Shown here: one piece after another, positions 40,378 through 53,200 of the stretch | Numbering within the stretch: the first letter of the stretch is position 1 | Layout: every line of letters starts with the position of its first letter | Origin: Dioscorea cayenensis subsp. rotundata | Lineage: Eukaryota > Streptophyta > Magnoliopsida > Dioscoreales > Dioscoreaceae | Assembly: GCF_009730915.1 (NCBI RefSeq) | Contig: NW_024086765.1 | Location: 62,001 to 126,000, forward strand | DNA length: 64,000 nucleotides | Direction of reading: 5' to 3' | Position numbers and translations under genes: made by a program | Notes under the pieces: model-generated | Told to the model about the DNA's origin: nothing | Seen by the model: the letters and a program-made list of their open reading frames with translations, nothing else | The model's database searches: none

Positions 40378-41611
40378 GAGTTAATTTTTTGTGAGGTTAC
40401 TTAACTTTTCCTTTATTTATTTTGGGTACCTGAACTTTAATTTGTTTCTAAACTGTTACCAAAATTTAATTCCTGTCCACCGGCAGGTCACTCTGTCATT
40501 TTCAGGCGCTTGATGCTGATGTGGATCTCGGAATACACTGTCAGCACTCCTCATCACCATACTTATTCCATGTTGGAGCATCCACGTCACGGTTTTTTTC
40601 CTCATCAGCCAAGCAATGACATATTAGTGTACACGTGTGCAAAACGATCTTCCTTTTCTCCCGTTGTTCAGTGTTATGTCCAACAATCCTAGGGCACAGA
40701 TTGATGGCGACCGGCATAGGGAGGAGGACGAGTAGCGTGAGTGCATGTTTTCATGTGAGGTGTAGTATGTCCATGGCCATAGCAAAGACCAAGAGTGAGC
40801 ACTTGCTAGAAAAGATGGGCGTGGGAGTCATCGATGAGGAATTGCTGGTAAAGGAGTCAGGGCATCCTTTTTTTGAGTCATGGTTTTTTTTTTCTTTTGT
40901 GTAATCATGAGTACTGGAAAAGATCTTGTAACTATTAGATGCAAACTTGATAAATTGGAATGACTGCATATTTATATTTCCAGATGCTAGCATGAAATGA
41001 AAGCATTTATTATGGTGTTGGGTAACATCTTGATGCTATAATGAAATAAAAACATTTGAAAATTGGAACAAACCAGATATTGTCATTCTTGCATAATTTA
41101 AAAAATTCCAAACAACAAATTTAGTGAACCCGTAGAATTAAGTGATCTATTTAATTGGGACAAAGTAGATGTTGTCATTCCTGCAGAGCTAAAAAATCCC
41201 ATACATTATTAGGTTAAGTAAAACTGTAGAATTAAATAATGCAATTCATTCCAAAAGCTTCAGTATTTACATAATACAAATTCACTGCAATAGCTGTAGA
41301 TTGACAAAGGAGGGAAAAGAAATACAATTCTATATACCAGTTGTATATAGAATAAAATAAAAGACGCACTTGTACAGAATTAACAAAAAACTGGTTATGT
41401 TTATAAAAAAAAAGTGCAGATTTACAAAAAATGCAATTAGTCAACAATACAACTTAAACAGAGATCTTACAAAATAAATATTAACAAAATCTGTAGATTT
41501 CTAAAGCTACAGAAATAACAAAATACTGCATTGATCTCTGAAGTTGCATTTTACAAAAGGTTGCATTGATTCTAAAGCTGCAATTTTTACAAAAGACTAA
41601 AATGTCATTTG

Positions 41612-44600
41612 TCAATGTGCCTTCTTGTAAACGTCACTTACACCAGCAGAAGATCCACCTCCTGGTGGTAACCACACTCTTCTCCTCTTGTCAGAGAAAT
41701 TTTTTTTTATTTGGTCTCTATCTCTGCCATCCCTCTGTTGCAACTGAGACCTCTGTCCATCAATAGTTGATGGAGGAGCTAGTGATTTAGTGATAGGTTT
41801 TCTTCCACAGTGACCCTTGTATCCCCTTATGTTTGTCCCTTGCATTCTTAAATGAGTTTCTGTTGAAGATGCAACACTTTTATGCAGTGGCTGTACAATA
41901 ATTGGAAATGTATTAGGTATCACACATGGGAAAAAAGTCTACTGGGAATTTCTCTAACATTTGAAACAAGACCCAAATATTGTTGACATTAAAATAAAAT
42001 TATTCACCTGTGATAATACAATTGGCTCTGAAATTTCATTTTCAAGGTTCTTAAATGAGTTCATATGCAGTGTTTGTATGTCAATTTTGATCATCTGTAC
42101 ATGCACAAATAAAATAGAATAAATTCAAAATCAAGATGCATTTAAATGAATAAGTAAAGTGCATTCACCTGTTGCTCTACTTGACTCTTACAGGCATCCC
42201 CTGTAATTAAATCCACCCTGTTGAAGGCATCACCTACAGTTAAATCCAACCCCGCAATATTCTTATTGGGAAGATGTTCCATTGGTATACTTGTTGAGGC
42301 CCCTGGGCTATTTGTCTGTTAGTTATAAAATAAAGTTAGTATAATATGATGAATGCTAAACATTACTTAATTTTGAACAGTCATGAATTAAAGTTAATAA
42401 TCTACTAACCTGACCATGGAATCTTTTGTTATGTCCTGTCTTACCACAAATGCTGCATTTCATGCTAACACCCTTTTTACTTACTTTTCCCTTGGTATAA
42501 GCATGTTTTTCATCCACTTCTCTCCTCCTAAGCACAGTTTTTCTGCCCCTTCTTCTGTTCACTGGCTCTGGAGGGATGATGGGACCTTGGTCACTTTTTG
42601 GATAGGAATCCTTGCCATGGGTTGGGTAGAGTATATTCCTATATGTGTCCTTAAAAGTTTTAACTTCATAACATGAGTGCAAGTAGTTTTATGGTTTTTC
42701 TTTATTGTAATACAAAACTGCTACTGCATGGGAACAAGGAATACCACTGAGTTGCCACCTCCTACATAAGCAAAAACAGTCTACCTTATCAACCACAAAC
42801 TGCCCATGAGGACCTAGCACCTGATATTTATCCCCACCAGACCATGTGGTATTATAAACCCAACTCAATTGCTTGGATCTTTCAAGTTTCTTCAATATTC
42901 TAGGGCAGTGGGTAGTAGTAACCTTTTCCATTGCATCCCTCCTTTTTTTGGATCCTTTTCATTAACTGTGTCCTTATCATTTCATTCATGTTAATAATTC
43001 CCTTGGTCCTAGCTTCCAAAATTTGACTGTTAAAAACTTCACACAGGTTGTTCAAAAGGATATCACACTTAAATTGACTCTTGAAATGTGATCTACTCCA
43101 GTGTTTGGGCTCAATCTTTCTCATGTATTCAAATGCTCCTAGGGACATCCCTCTCAAATTATCCATGGCTCTATCAAAGGCTGATTTGTATGTTGCCTTA
43201 GCACAAGACCAAAGCTGGTCCTTTAGTGCCTTGCCCTTAAATGTTTTCATATAGTTGGTGTGAATATGCCGCACACAATATCTATGTTCACTATAGGGGA
43301 ATATCTGAGCTATTGCTGGCATTAGTCCCTAATATTAATTAAATTGAGAATTATTACACATTAACAAGGGTATACCATCATCCACAGCCATAGCACAGTG
43401 TACAACAGATGAAACAAAACACACAATCAAGAGGAATTAAATAGTAATAAACAGATAAACACATGCTAAAAACATTTAAGCAGCAATCTAAATGAAAAAA
43501 AATGAAGACCTGCTTGATTTTGCTCATAATGCTATTGAAGAACACATTAAAAAAATTATTACATAGCATGGCAAGCAAACAGATAAGCAACAATCTAAAT
43601 GAAAAAAATGAAGACATGCTTGATTTTGCTCATAATGCTATTGACAGAACACAAAAAAAAAATCATTACATAGCATGGCATGCTAAAATAGATAAACAGA
43701 AATCTAAATGAAAAAAAATGAAGACCTGCTTGATTTCAATCACAATGATATAAACAGAACACATAAAAAAAATCATTACATAACATGGCATGCAATCTAT
43801 TAGAACTTTTATCGTATTACTGCAATGCAATCAATTTTTTCTATATTCTGTATATAATTTTGTTACTCTTAAGTTAAGATACAAAGTTGACAATCTGGGT
43901 ACATAATATAAATGCAATCAACTTGGAAGTTAGATCCATAACCTTGCTCTGTGACTTCTTTCTACACTTTGTCCTGTTAGTAACTTAAGATACAAAGGTT
44001 ATGATCTAGGCAAATAATTTTTCTCCCTTAAAAATTGAATTAGATCTACATTTTCACTAGGCATTTGGCATAAGCAGAACACATAAAAAAATGAAGACCT
44101 GCTTGATTTTGATCTTAATGCTATAAACAGAACACATAAAAAAATTCATTCAACAATAAGGACTCACCTTCTGCCTGTCAGACATAAAGGCCCATTTGTG
44201 GCTGTCAAAAATCTTGAGGTCCTGTGCTAGCATCTGCAGGAACCAGGTCCAGCTCTCCTTGTCCTCTTTCTTGACAACAACCCATGCAATGGGATAGATG
44301 CAGTCATTTGCATCTATCCCGACAGCAGACAATAACTGTCCTCCATAAAGTCCTTTGAGAAAGCAACCATCAACAGACACCAGCTTCCTACAACCTGCCA
44401 AGAACCCTGCTCTCAATGGAGCAAGACAAAGATACATACCTTTAAAGAAACCTTCTTCATTGGTTTCAATAATGAATGTTGATGAAGGGTTTGTCCTCAT
44501 TATCTCAAGCCTATAATCATATAGTTTGGTCATCTGTGACTCCTCATCACCATCTATGATGCTTCATAATATAAAACACACACACACACAGAAAGACTAA

Positions 44601-45816
44601 ATTAAGAAAATTGAAGAGAAAATTCATCAAAATACAGTGATAGAACCACACACTACCTGATGGCTATATTTTTTGCCTTAAAAGCTTTTAATCTGCTAAT
44701 TTCCACTTCTTGATTAATCTTGACAGCCTGTCTTATACCAGCAATTTTCCAATTGGGGTCTGCTCTAAATTGCTCAAGATAATGCCTTGCAATCCAATAT
44801 GCATTCACATGTCGATTATCATGACCCCTAGCCCATTGATGCTCTAGCACACCTGACTTTATCTGGATGGTGTTCTTATCATTAGCCATGGGTGAGGCCC
44901 ACAAATAGAATGGGCATCCTTTCTTACAAAAAGCCTTACATCTTGTCTTGGTATTGGGTCTAAAATTCATTTCATATCTATTCATGATTCCATAGTTTCT
45001 CACAGCATCTTTAAACTGTTTAAAACTGCTAAATTTCATCCCAATTTTAAACTGTGGGTTGCTCATGTTAACCTCATCATTAAAGTCAGGGTATCTAGCT
45101 CTTGGTGATTTAACAAATTCTTCATCTGTTGAAGAACATGACTGAAATCCCTCTGAATCAGCATAATCAGACTCAAAGTTGTCACAATCACCATCTCGTG
45201 CAGCTTCATCACCACTGACAGCATCTGGCCTTGACCCACCAACATTGGGTGTTTCCTCTTCTTCAGACTCATCACTGAATTTATAATCAGAGTCCTCCAA
45301 ATCACCTTCATCCATATTGTTGTTTCTGCCGTGAACCCCAATTAAAATCTCCTCCAAATTTGCATCACCTGATTCATCTTCTTCATCCTCAACAACATGT
45401 TTTAACGATGCAACCTTACTACAGTGGCCTAGTCCCACATCTTCATCATTCACAGAAGTACTGTTAAGGTCATGGGGTAATGGCATCCTGGTACTAGGAA
45501 GTCTCATACATACACAAATTTCTTTGCTAGGCCCTAAAGACATGGCCATTTTTAGGGCATCCAAGTCAGTTTTCACTTCCTTGTAACCTTTGTTAGCACT
45601 TGTTGTGTCTAACCACCATATAGAAGAACCCTCTACCACCAAATTTAACTCTCTTGCCATGGCAATTATTTCTATCTTGGATATTTGATCAGCACAACAA
45701 TAATCTATATATCCTGCCATGCCCTCTATTTCATCCACTTTGTAATGCATCCTTATGGTGAATAATTCAGCATCTGTCACTTTACATAAGTATTTAAGAG
45801 TCAATTGGTTACTCAT
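41612..45816 (-). pseudogene. MuDR-type MULE transposase, one frameshift and one stop
   Basis: Six exons: 45816-44657, 44561-44168, 43328-42410, 42315-42169, 42094-42008, 41890-41612, about 995 codons. Order of parts: an N-terminal PB1-like domain of plant MULEs (about 1-105), an acidic linker, a Mutator DNA-binding domain (about 250-385; CKAFCKKGCPFYLWAS), the MULE transposase core (KLVSVDGCFLKG and FMSDRQKG carry two of the acidic residues), a SWIM zinc finger (CFCLCRRWQLSGIPCSHAVA) and a zinc knuckle (CSICGKTGHNKRFH). In exon 3 one extra base at or near the purine run at 42943-42955 shifts the frame between RIQKK and AMEKV. An in-frame TAA at 42691-42689 follows YYNKEKP, where related proteins continue. 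Total length is one base over a multiple of three, which fits a single insertion. The function, cut-and-paste transposition, is inferred from the family. Confidence 0.88.
43485..44150. repeat. ~105-bp repeats in transposase intron 2
   Basis: A unit containing 'gaagacctgcttgatttt...ataatgctat...acataaaaaaattcatt' occurs three times in tandem at about 43485-43790 and a fourth time at about 44075-44150, directly beside exon 2. Copies differ by small indels in A runs. Confidence 0.8.
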
Positions 45817-45898
45817 GAAGCAGGCTATATATAATCATAAATTAGCAGGCTATATATAACCATAAATTAGCATGCTCACTAAAACCAAAGGAGTAATT

Positions 45899-46810
45899 TA
45901 GCTCTAATTAATATCACAGTTCTACTTTACTTAAACATTTGGCGACATCTTGATTGTGAATTTATTGTATTTTATTTGTGCATGTATAGATGATCACAGT
46001 TCTGTAAAAGAAGTAAAACAAAACAACACAAGAAAAGATTTGAACAACTCATAACCATTATAGAAGAATAACACTGATTATCATCCATGGAGGAATCTAA
46101 AACTCACATTAAATTGCATAATTAAAATTACACAATTAATTTACATATATTAATGCCAAATTAACATAATCACTTACCAAATTAAATTTACATGAGGAAA
46201 AAATAACTCCATGGGAATTGATTTGAACAACTCAAAAAGATTAAATTAACTCTAATAACTAAAATAACACTGATCTGTTAGAGATTCTACAAAAAAAAAT
46301 GTTAATCTACTTGGAAAATCACAGAACATCTCAAAGTTCCATAACATAGCTCTAATTAATATCACAGTTCTACTTTACTAAAACATTTTGGGACACCTTG
46401 ATTGTGAATTTATTGTATTTTATTTGTGCAAGTATAGATGATCACAGTTCTGCAAAAGAAGTAAAACAAAACAACACAGGAAAAGATTTGAACAACTCAT
46501 AACAATTATAGAAGAATAACTTCATCCAATGAAGCAAATACAATTCACACAAAAGAAAAAAAAAATGTTAAACAATACAAATAATATTGATTGATCAGGC
46601 GAAAAATAGATTATCATCCATGGAGGAATCTAAAACTCACATGAAATTGCATAATTAAAATTAAACAATTAATTTATAGATATTAATGCCAAATTAACAT
46701 AATCACTTACCGAATTAAATTTACATGAGGAAAAAATAACTCCATGAGAATTGATTTGAACAACTCAAAAAGATTAAATTAACTCTAATAACTAAAATAA
46801 CACAGATCTG
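45899..46810. repeat. ~450-bp direct duplication upstream of the transposase
   Basis: The stretch beginning agctctaattaatatcacag at 45899 recurs at 46350. The two copies run on to about 46,270 and 46,805. The second copy has about 85 extra bases near 46520-46605. It lies between the transposase start and the element's 5' end and may affect its promoter. Confidence 0.85.
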
Positions 46811-46889
46811 TTAGAGATTCTACACACAAAAAAAAAAAATGTTAATCTACTTGAAAACCTTAAATCACAGTACATCTCAAGGTTCCATA

Positions 46890-47372
46890 ACATAGCATAT
46901 CATATATATGCAACTTTGGCTACATGAATATAGAGTATTTCATAAGAACCAAACACTTCATGGCCAGACCTTGAGTTCAACCTCCATTCCCGAAATTACG
47001 ACATCATTACAATGGTTGTGTGAAATGGGCCATAGTCGAGCACTTCCAGTAGTCGGGGGCTTCATTCCAAGAGTGTCGTATCTCCCAATTTACTGCCATC
47101 TTCACCAGGATGCACGCTCTTCACCAAGCTTCAAGATCATCGACGACCGCAACCCTATCTTCAGAAACTCACAGAGGAGTTCAGCCAACACTATCTCTAG
47201 GATGATTAAAATCAAAACCCTCTTCTATGTCTCCCTTTCAAACAAGGAGAAGAAGGCCATTGTCTTGTCTCCATCGGTCTTTCTCGAGATGACATGATAG
47301 GGCTTTTGTGACGCGTGGCCATTGCTAGCTAATGTGGAAAACTCAACGGCTGAAATGATGTGGAATGGCATG
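46890..47372. other. GC-richer subterminal region of the MULE
   Basis: This stretch lies between the internal duplication and the right inverted repeat and is more GC-rich than its surroundings. A plus-strand open frame (46908-47297) looks like chance. On the minus strand a short IRHSWNEAPDYWKC-like piece weakly recalls the GRF zinc finger found in some plant MULEs, but it is not in a sustained frame. Confidence 0.3.
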
Positions 47373-47619
47373 ATATGTCATTGCTTGGCTGATGAGGAAA
47401 AAAACCGTGACATGGATGCTCCAGCATGGAATAAGTATGGTGATGAGGAGTGCTGACAGTGTATTCCGGGATCCACATCAGCATCAAGCGCCTGAAAATG
47501 ACAGAGTGACCTGCCGGTGGACAGGAATTAAATTTTGGTAACCGTTTAGAAACAAATTAAAGTTCAGGTACCCAAAATAAATAAAGGAAAAGTTAAGTAA
47601 CCTCACAAAAAATTAACTC

Positions 47620-47629
47620 TATAGGCTAT
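47620..47629. repeat. Target-site duplication of the MULE, right
   Basis: TATAGGCTAT pairs with the left TATAGGCTCT (40368-40377), with one mismatch. Confidence 0.85.
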
Positions 47630-48194
47630 CAAGAGGTTGCTTCCTATGAAATATGTCAAATTCAACCGTTCAATATCCTCTTTAGTTAAGAACTTGTAGT
47701 CATCATATATGGTCGTCTGCGATCCTTCTTCCATTTCTTCCTGTATCCAGTGAGAACCAACATAAAATAGTGGTCTCAAAGACAAAACTGTAATCTTAAG
47801 ATGCATAATTAATAGTAACTAGGGAAAAACAACAACAAACCGTTAAGTTTTCAAGGTAGGAACACCACTTAGGGGCAGGTCCTAAAGCAGGTATGAAATA
47901 AGCTGGTATCTGGCTGCAGTCCAAAGCAGCCAACAGTAAACCGCTTTCTCGGAACAAACATACATCATTGATTGCCCCTGTACTTGGCTCAATGCTGGTC
48001 ATATTATCTCCCTGGAAGAAGGTGAAGAACAAGATAAGGCAAAAATTGCTCCTATATTATTGTACTTTCTAAGAAAATACAAATACAACTGATTTTAAAG
48101 AGGGCCACGATCTACAAGAGATTTAAATAAAGAAAGAAATCGGTGAACTATAGGGCATAAACCAAAAAGAAAGTTCAGATATAATTAAACTCCA

Positions 48195-49151
48195 ACTCCA
48201 AGCAAGAGATCGGATGGGAATTATAGAGATGATCACTCTAACAGATTTTAAAAATTGTAAATTACAGAACTACATGGGCATAAACAAAGAAGAAACTTCA
48301 AAGAGCACATAATAGTCAACAAAAGAAATCACGAGTGCACTAAAATGATTAAAAGAACAATATGATCCAAAAACAATTGAAAGAAAAACTGCATCCTAGG
48401 TGGGAACCTAAATTTATCCAAGTTTAAAAACCTTTCATACCACACTAGGTTAAAACTTAGTAGGTGTAAGTTATACCAGCTTTGCTTAAGTAAAAAATGC
48501 CAAGAACTAAAAAGGACTTCATTTCAAATGTACCCTTTCTAGATAATACACCTAACACTCATGCCAAGTTGCCCACATTAATAGTAGACAAGAGTGGTTA
48601 TAGACTTAATAGTTCTTATAATCATATATTAAACAAGATTGAAACTAAAGAACATCCAAATTCACATTACTTAGCAGAAGTTCATACATTTGTCCAAGTA
48701 AACATTTCTAACCAGAGAAGAAGTAGAACTCCATCTAATTTTGCTAAGTTTTGCTGAACCTGTCTTTTTCACAGCAGCATAGCTAATGTATCTCCCTTTC
48801 ACAATGGTCATGGATGTCATGTGCTTCCTAGCAATTCCACATCGTAAACTGTTACATGTGAACCCAACAAAAAAGGCAATAGGCAACCCCACCATCCAGT
48901 AGGCAAGTAAGCACCTCTTCACATATCATTTAAGCAATAAAGCATCATCTAGCATCCATTCAATCTACGTAAATGAGTGACTTGGCATATCAGGAAATAG
49001 AATAAAAACCACAAGAAGCAATGGCCATGAGAAAAAGTTCACACAAATCAAATGGACAATGGTATGAGATGGGCACAGTTCTCTCAAACTTTTCAAGACA
49101 GGCTTTCTTTTCTATCTGGTGAGGAGCAAGCATGCAGTGTCTAACTTAGGT
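48195..49151. other. Extra 0.96 kb in intron 10 of the NOL10 copy
   Basis: Compared with the intact gene (intron near 13,950), this copy has about 957 more bases between 'ttaaactcca' and 'gccaccaccc'. It includes a diverged repeat of the adjoining intron sequence (about 48266-48305). No ends typical of a transposon were seen. Confidence 0.6.
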
Positions 49152-49583
49152 GCCACCACCCAAAAATTCCACATAAGAATTACTTAAACTACTCACCGTT
49201 TCAGGACCCCAAATCCTGATAACATGGCAATCTGTGGTGATGATTTTTGGTTCTGCAGAATTAAGTGTTTGATGCCACTTAATATCCAATACAGGACTTC
49301 CACACCTACAACAAAACCAACAAGTTGGTGTAAGCAGAATTTAAGCATCATGTTCTCTTCCCTAATAATCCATCCGAGCATTTAAATGATTAAATATGGA
49401 ACAAATACTTACATGTGATCCTTGATCCTAACAGGATCAGACATACGCAGGTCATATATTAATATCTGCATTAAATCTTGGAGTAAGACAAGTTTGAGGA
49501 TTTAATAATACAAGCAATCATCATGAACAAAAACAAAAAGTAATTTTTAAGTACATAAAGATAAATTTTTGGGGAGTGGGATG

Positions 49584-50247
49584 GTGAAGCAAAGTGAAGT
49601 GGATGTAATCAAACTACTCCACATTGAAGTAAATATTTTATAACTTCTTTCAGCACTTCACACAAAGTTTTTTAGGACTAATATTGCAACTTGGTCACAA
49701 TGTAACTTTGTATAACCATTGTTCATATAAATCTTAAACAACTAGAAACACTCTTGTAACATAGCTTTTATCTATTAGCACTAAGATAAAGATGAAAACC
49801 ACAGAATAATGCCTTGGGGTGCTAGCATTCAAACCATGGAAGCAGGAAGAAATGAAATGCATATAACTTACTGCCTACCATTTCCAGATATTGTGAGATT
49901 TTCTTAAATTTTAAACCAATATTAGACATTATATTCATTCCAAATATCAAAATAGAAGCATAATACACCATACACCATTTTCTTGCGCAAGGTGAAGAAC
50001 TTGCCAGACCAGGAATATATCAACATGTCCCAAACTTTAAAAAATACCTACAGGTACGGTCCCAAAAAGTAAAGCAAATTCAACTCCTTTATTATTCTGA
50101 AATTATAAATGAAGACATCTTAAATAGGTTGCTTTAAATATTTCCATTTAATTCGTATACCAACTGTTTTCTATGAATAAGCATAGTTATCAGCTTACCA
50201 TCATCGTAATTAGTGTAAATGGGATAATAGACTTATTCCTGTTATGA
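49584..50247. other. Extra 0.66 kb in intron 8 of the NOL10 copy
   Basis: The intact gene reads gggatgactgcag without a break near 14,380. Here about 664 bases separate gggatg from gatgactgcag. No inverted repeats or coding frame were recognised. Confidence 0.6.
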
Positions 50248-53200
50248 TGACTGCAGTGATGAATTGAAGCTTGATCCTAGAGAGCATTACAAGAGCCAAC
50301 CCAAAAAAGTGACCCTGCAAAATTCTAAACGAGTAGAACCTGAGCCAAGTCCACTGTTGGGATTTTAAATTTGAATTAAGCCAGTTCAAAAGAATGAAAG
50401 GTCAACCAAGCTTTGTTTAGTAATAAAGAGCTAATTCTATGAACTATAAAGCCTTTCTCTATAATGATGCTTCATTTCATCCACAAATGACATGCCTCCT
50501 ACACTCTCTATGTAGTCTCTTCCAAATTACGTGTCAAGCTTCACTGATCCAAATTTAAGAATAAAAATATAATAAATTTGCAAGTGCTGTGAGCCACAAA
50601 GAAACCACACATGTTTAAGAAGGAAGCCTATATTCAGCCATTATTTCTTTTGATGAGATTGCAACTGAAATATATGGAGGTTTTGGATGTTATGAAATAT
50701 ATATAATAGATGCCTAGCTGCTAATTAGAAATTTAGAAGTAATGAGAGAAAGGAGGTAATTACTCCTGCCAAATAAAGAATTTCTACGTTTATCACCCAA
50801 CAGACCCAGTTGCTCAAGATTCAAGAAATATGAGATGGAAATCACAAAAGGAAGAAGAAACTTACACACCAAAAACATATACGTTGTCATTCCAATGATT
50901 AAATACAATGATGACCATCGATAAAGTGCATGTTTCTAATGGCAAGAGAATCCCTTTAAATAGAAATGTATATTATATAATCATATAGCAGATGAAGAAG
51001 ATTACTAGGAGACAAATTACTTGCAACACTATAAAACAACAACTTCAAAAAGACGTGCATAAAATGTCTATCAGAGACTGCAAAAATAGATTTAAACTAC
51101 ACAGTATGTTATTTAAAAAGGGGAAGCATCTTTCAAGAAAAAATTTTACAAAATAAAATAAATTATAGAGTAAATTGATATTATCATACCTTTCCAGTGC
51201 TACTCCCAACAGCCATCTGGTAACCGTGAATATCCTCAAACTGCAGTGAAGTAACCTCCTGCTAAAAAAAAATAAATGATCCACCAGAATAAACCCAAAT
51301 ATTGAAAAGACCAACAACAATAGGTTGAAGCATTACCTGATCAAGATCACCAGAATGAGCAGCAGCACTAATCTGTCCAATAGCAGTTTTCTTTCTCATA
51401 TCAAAGCATTCCACAGATCCATCTTCACCACCACAAGCAACAAGACCATGCAATGCACTACATTAATAAAAGGAGAAAATTATTCATCAGTTTTCATATA
51501 ACGAACTCACTAAATGAATCCAAGGTTCCGAGTTGTAGCCCAAGAAATAAAAAAGATATTCACTAGGAAACAATCAAAAATACATTTGACAACCTTCTTG
51601 AAACCACATTTATAGCGGTTGATTGTGTGCTGAGTGATGATAAAAAACATCCCTGCCAACCCAAAAACAAAATGAAACCTAAGAAAGAAGTAATAACAAA
51701 TAAATGAAGTGAGGAAATTCTAAAATCCAATTTAATTAACAACTAAAAGATTGGCCAGAAATTTATTTTCACAGTTCAATATTAAGAATGTGTACTTGAT
51801 GGTAATGACTAATTGTCAATTACTTGCATCAAGAAAAAGCAGTCTTAAACAAACCTGTTCCAAATTGATTCTATACAAATCAGGAGAGGACGCCGCACAA
51901 AACAAGTCACAGGACCAACAGTCATATGCGATATCCCTTCCCATCCTAGCAAAATAGAAACAATCAATTTTCTGACCACAAATTTAGGATTGCTGTTATA
52001 TATTATATGTTAGTGATCTGATTTTGTAGTGAATTTTAGAAAGGTTATAAATATGCAATGCTAGGTGTAGCTTCACAAGGAAAGAATACAGGATGTGATT
52101 GTCTGTTTGTATATATTGAAGCAAATCAGCAACAAAAGATGCAGATTAAAGTGAAAACTTCCAATCTTTTAAAAAAGCAAGGTATTAGTCCCATCTTGAA
52201 AAGGAGCTATAAAATAGTTCATAAACATTTCATTGAAGACCATAATTCAATTCACACCTAATAAAACCATTCGTAAGCCAATAGGTTTGTTGGATGAAAA
52301 TCCCCAATTACTCCACCATGATGAACAATATGGTTATCTTTAAGATACAAAAAGCATACAAAGTACAGCACTAGAATAATCAATATAGAAGAAAACAACC
52401 TTGGAATCCATAAGCTGCAGTGACTTCCATATTTTGCATGTAGGCATACTGAGCGATCAGCGCATAGAAAAGCAATCTTGGAATAATCATCAGACAGCAC
52501 CTGAGGAAATTTTTACATCATCAATACTCTAAAAAGAACATTCAGAAGTTGGCTTCAATGCACAATGTTAACTTCTCTTAAAGACATATTTTCCAAGCAC
52601 AGGAATAAATCTAGAAGGCCTGTCCAAGAAACCAAATAACAATGGCAGCAAAAGCAATACCAGGGAAGAAGACGCCCCTTTCAAAATGTAAGATATGAAA
52701 AGTTTTAGTTAAGGTTTCCAAAGATATTTATGAAAACAAACCTCCGAGATACCATAATAGAAAGTTTATTTTCAAACAAAGCCATCCCAAAGAGGTCCTT
52801 TTCCTCAATTAAACCATAAAAGAAAGTTCACTTTTTTACTGAAGTCAAAGATTCTTCAGATCATTACAAAGAAGGGTTGTCAAGTCAAAAACCAAATACT
52901 CAGTGACTCAGTGTTTGAAGTGAACATGTATTCAATTTGCAGAACTAAGCATTTCAACAGCTTTGAACATGAAGATTATTAGGCATAGAATATGCCAAAT
53001 TTCTTCTAATGTGCAGGACATGGAAATTTATAATGGGCGTACCTGAAAATCAATAATTTCTGAAACTAGGTGTCTTTCAAACTTTAGTGACAGTTCCCTC
53101 AATTCATACACTTTAACTTGTGGAGGGTATATACCTAAATGTCAATATCAAATGATCAAATTAAACATGAACCTTCCATAAGAACAGAGACAATGTAAGT

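Larger units (their letters stand above)
40378..47619 (-). mobile_element. 7.24-kb Mutator-like element (MULE)
   Basis: The element has terminal inverted repeats of 247 bases (40378-40624 and 47373-47619) that differ at only about four positions. It begins GAGTTAATTTTTTGTGAGG at both ends. It carries a MuDR-type transposase gene on the minus strand and is flanked by a 10-bp target duplication inside NOL10-copy exon 12. The nearly identical ends suggest a fairly recent insertion, later than the A/B duplication. The transposase has a frameshift and a stop, so the element is probably non-autonomous now. Confidence 0.93.

Noticed and set aside
46908..47297. A 129-codon plus-strand frame inside the MULE
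   Set aside because: It lies in the subterminal region upstream of the transposase, has no recognised domain and is likely a chance frame in GC-richer DNA.
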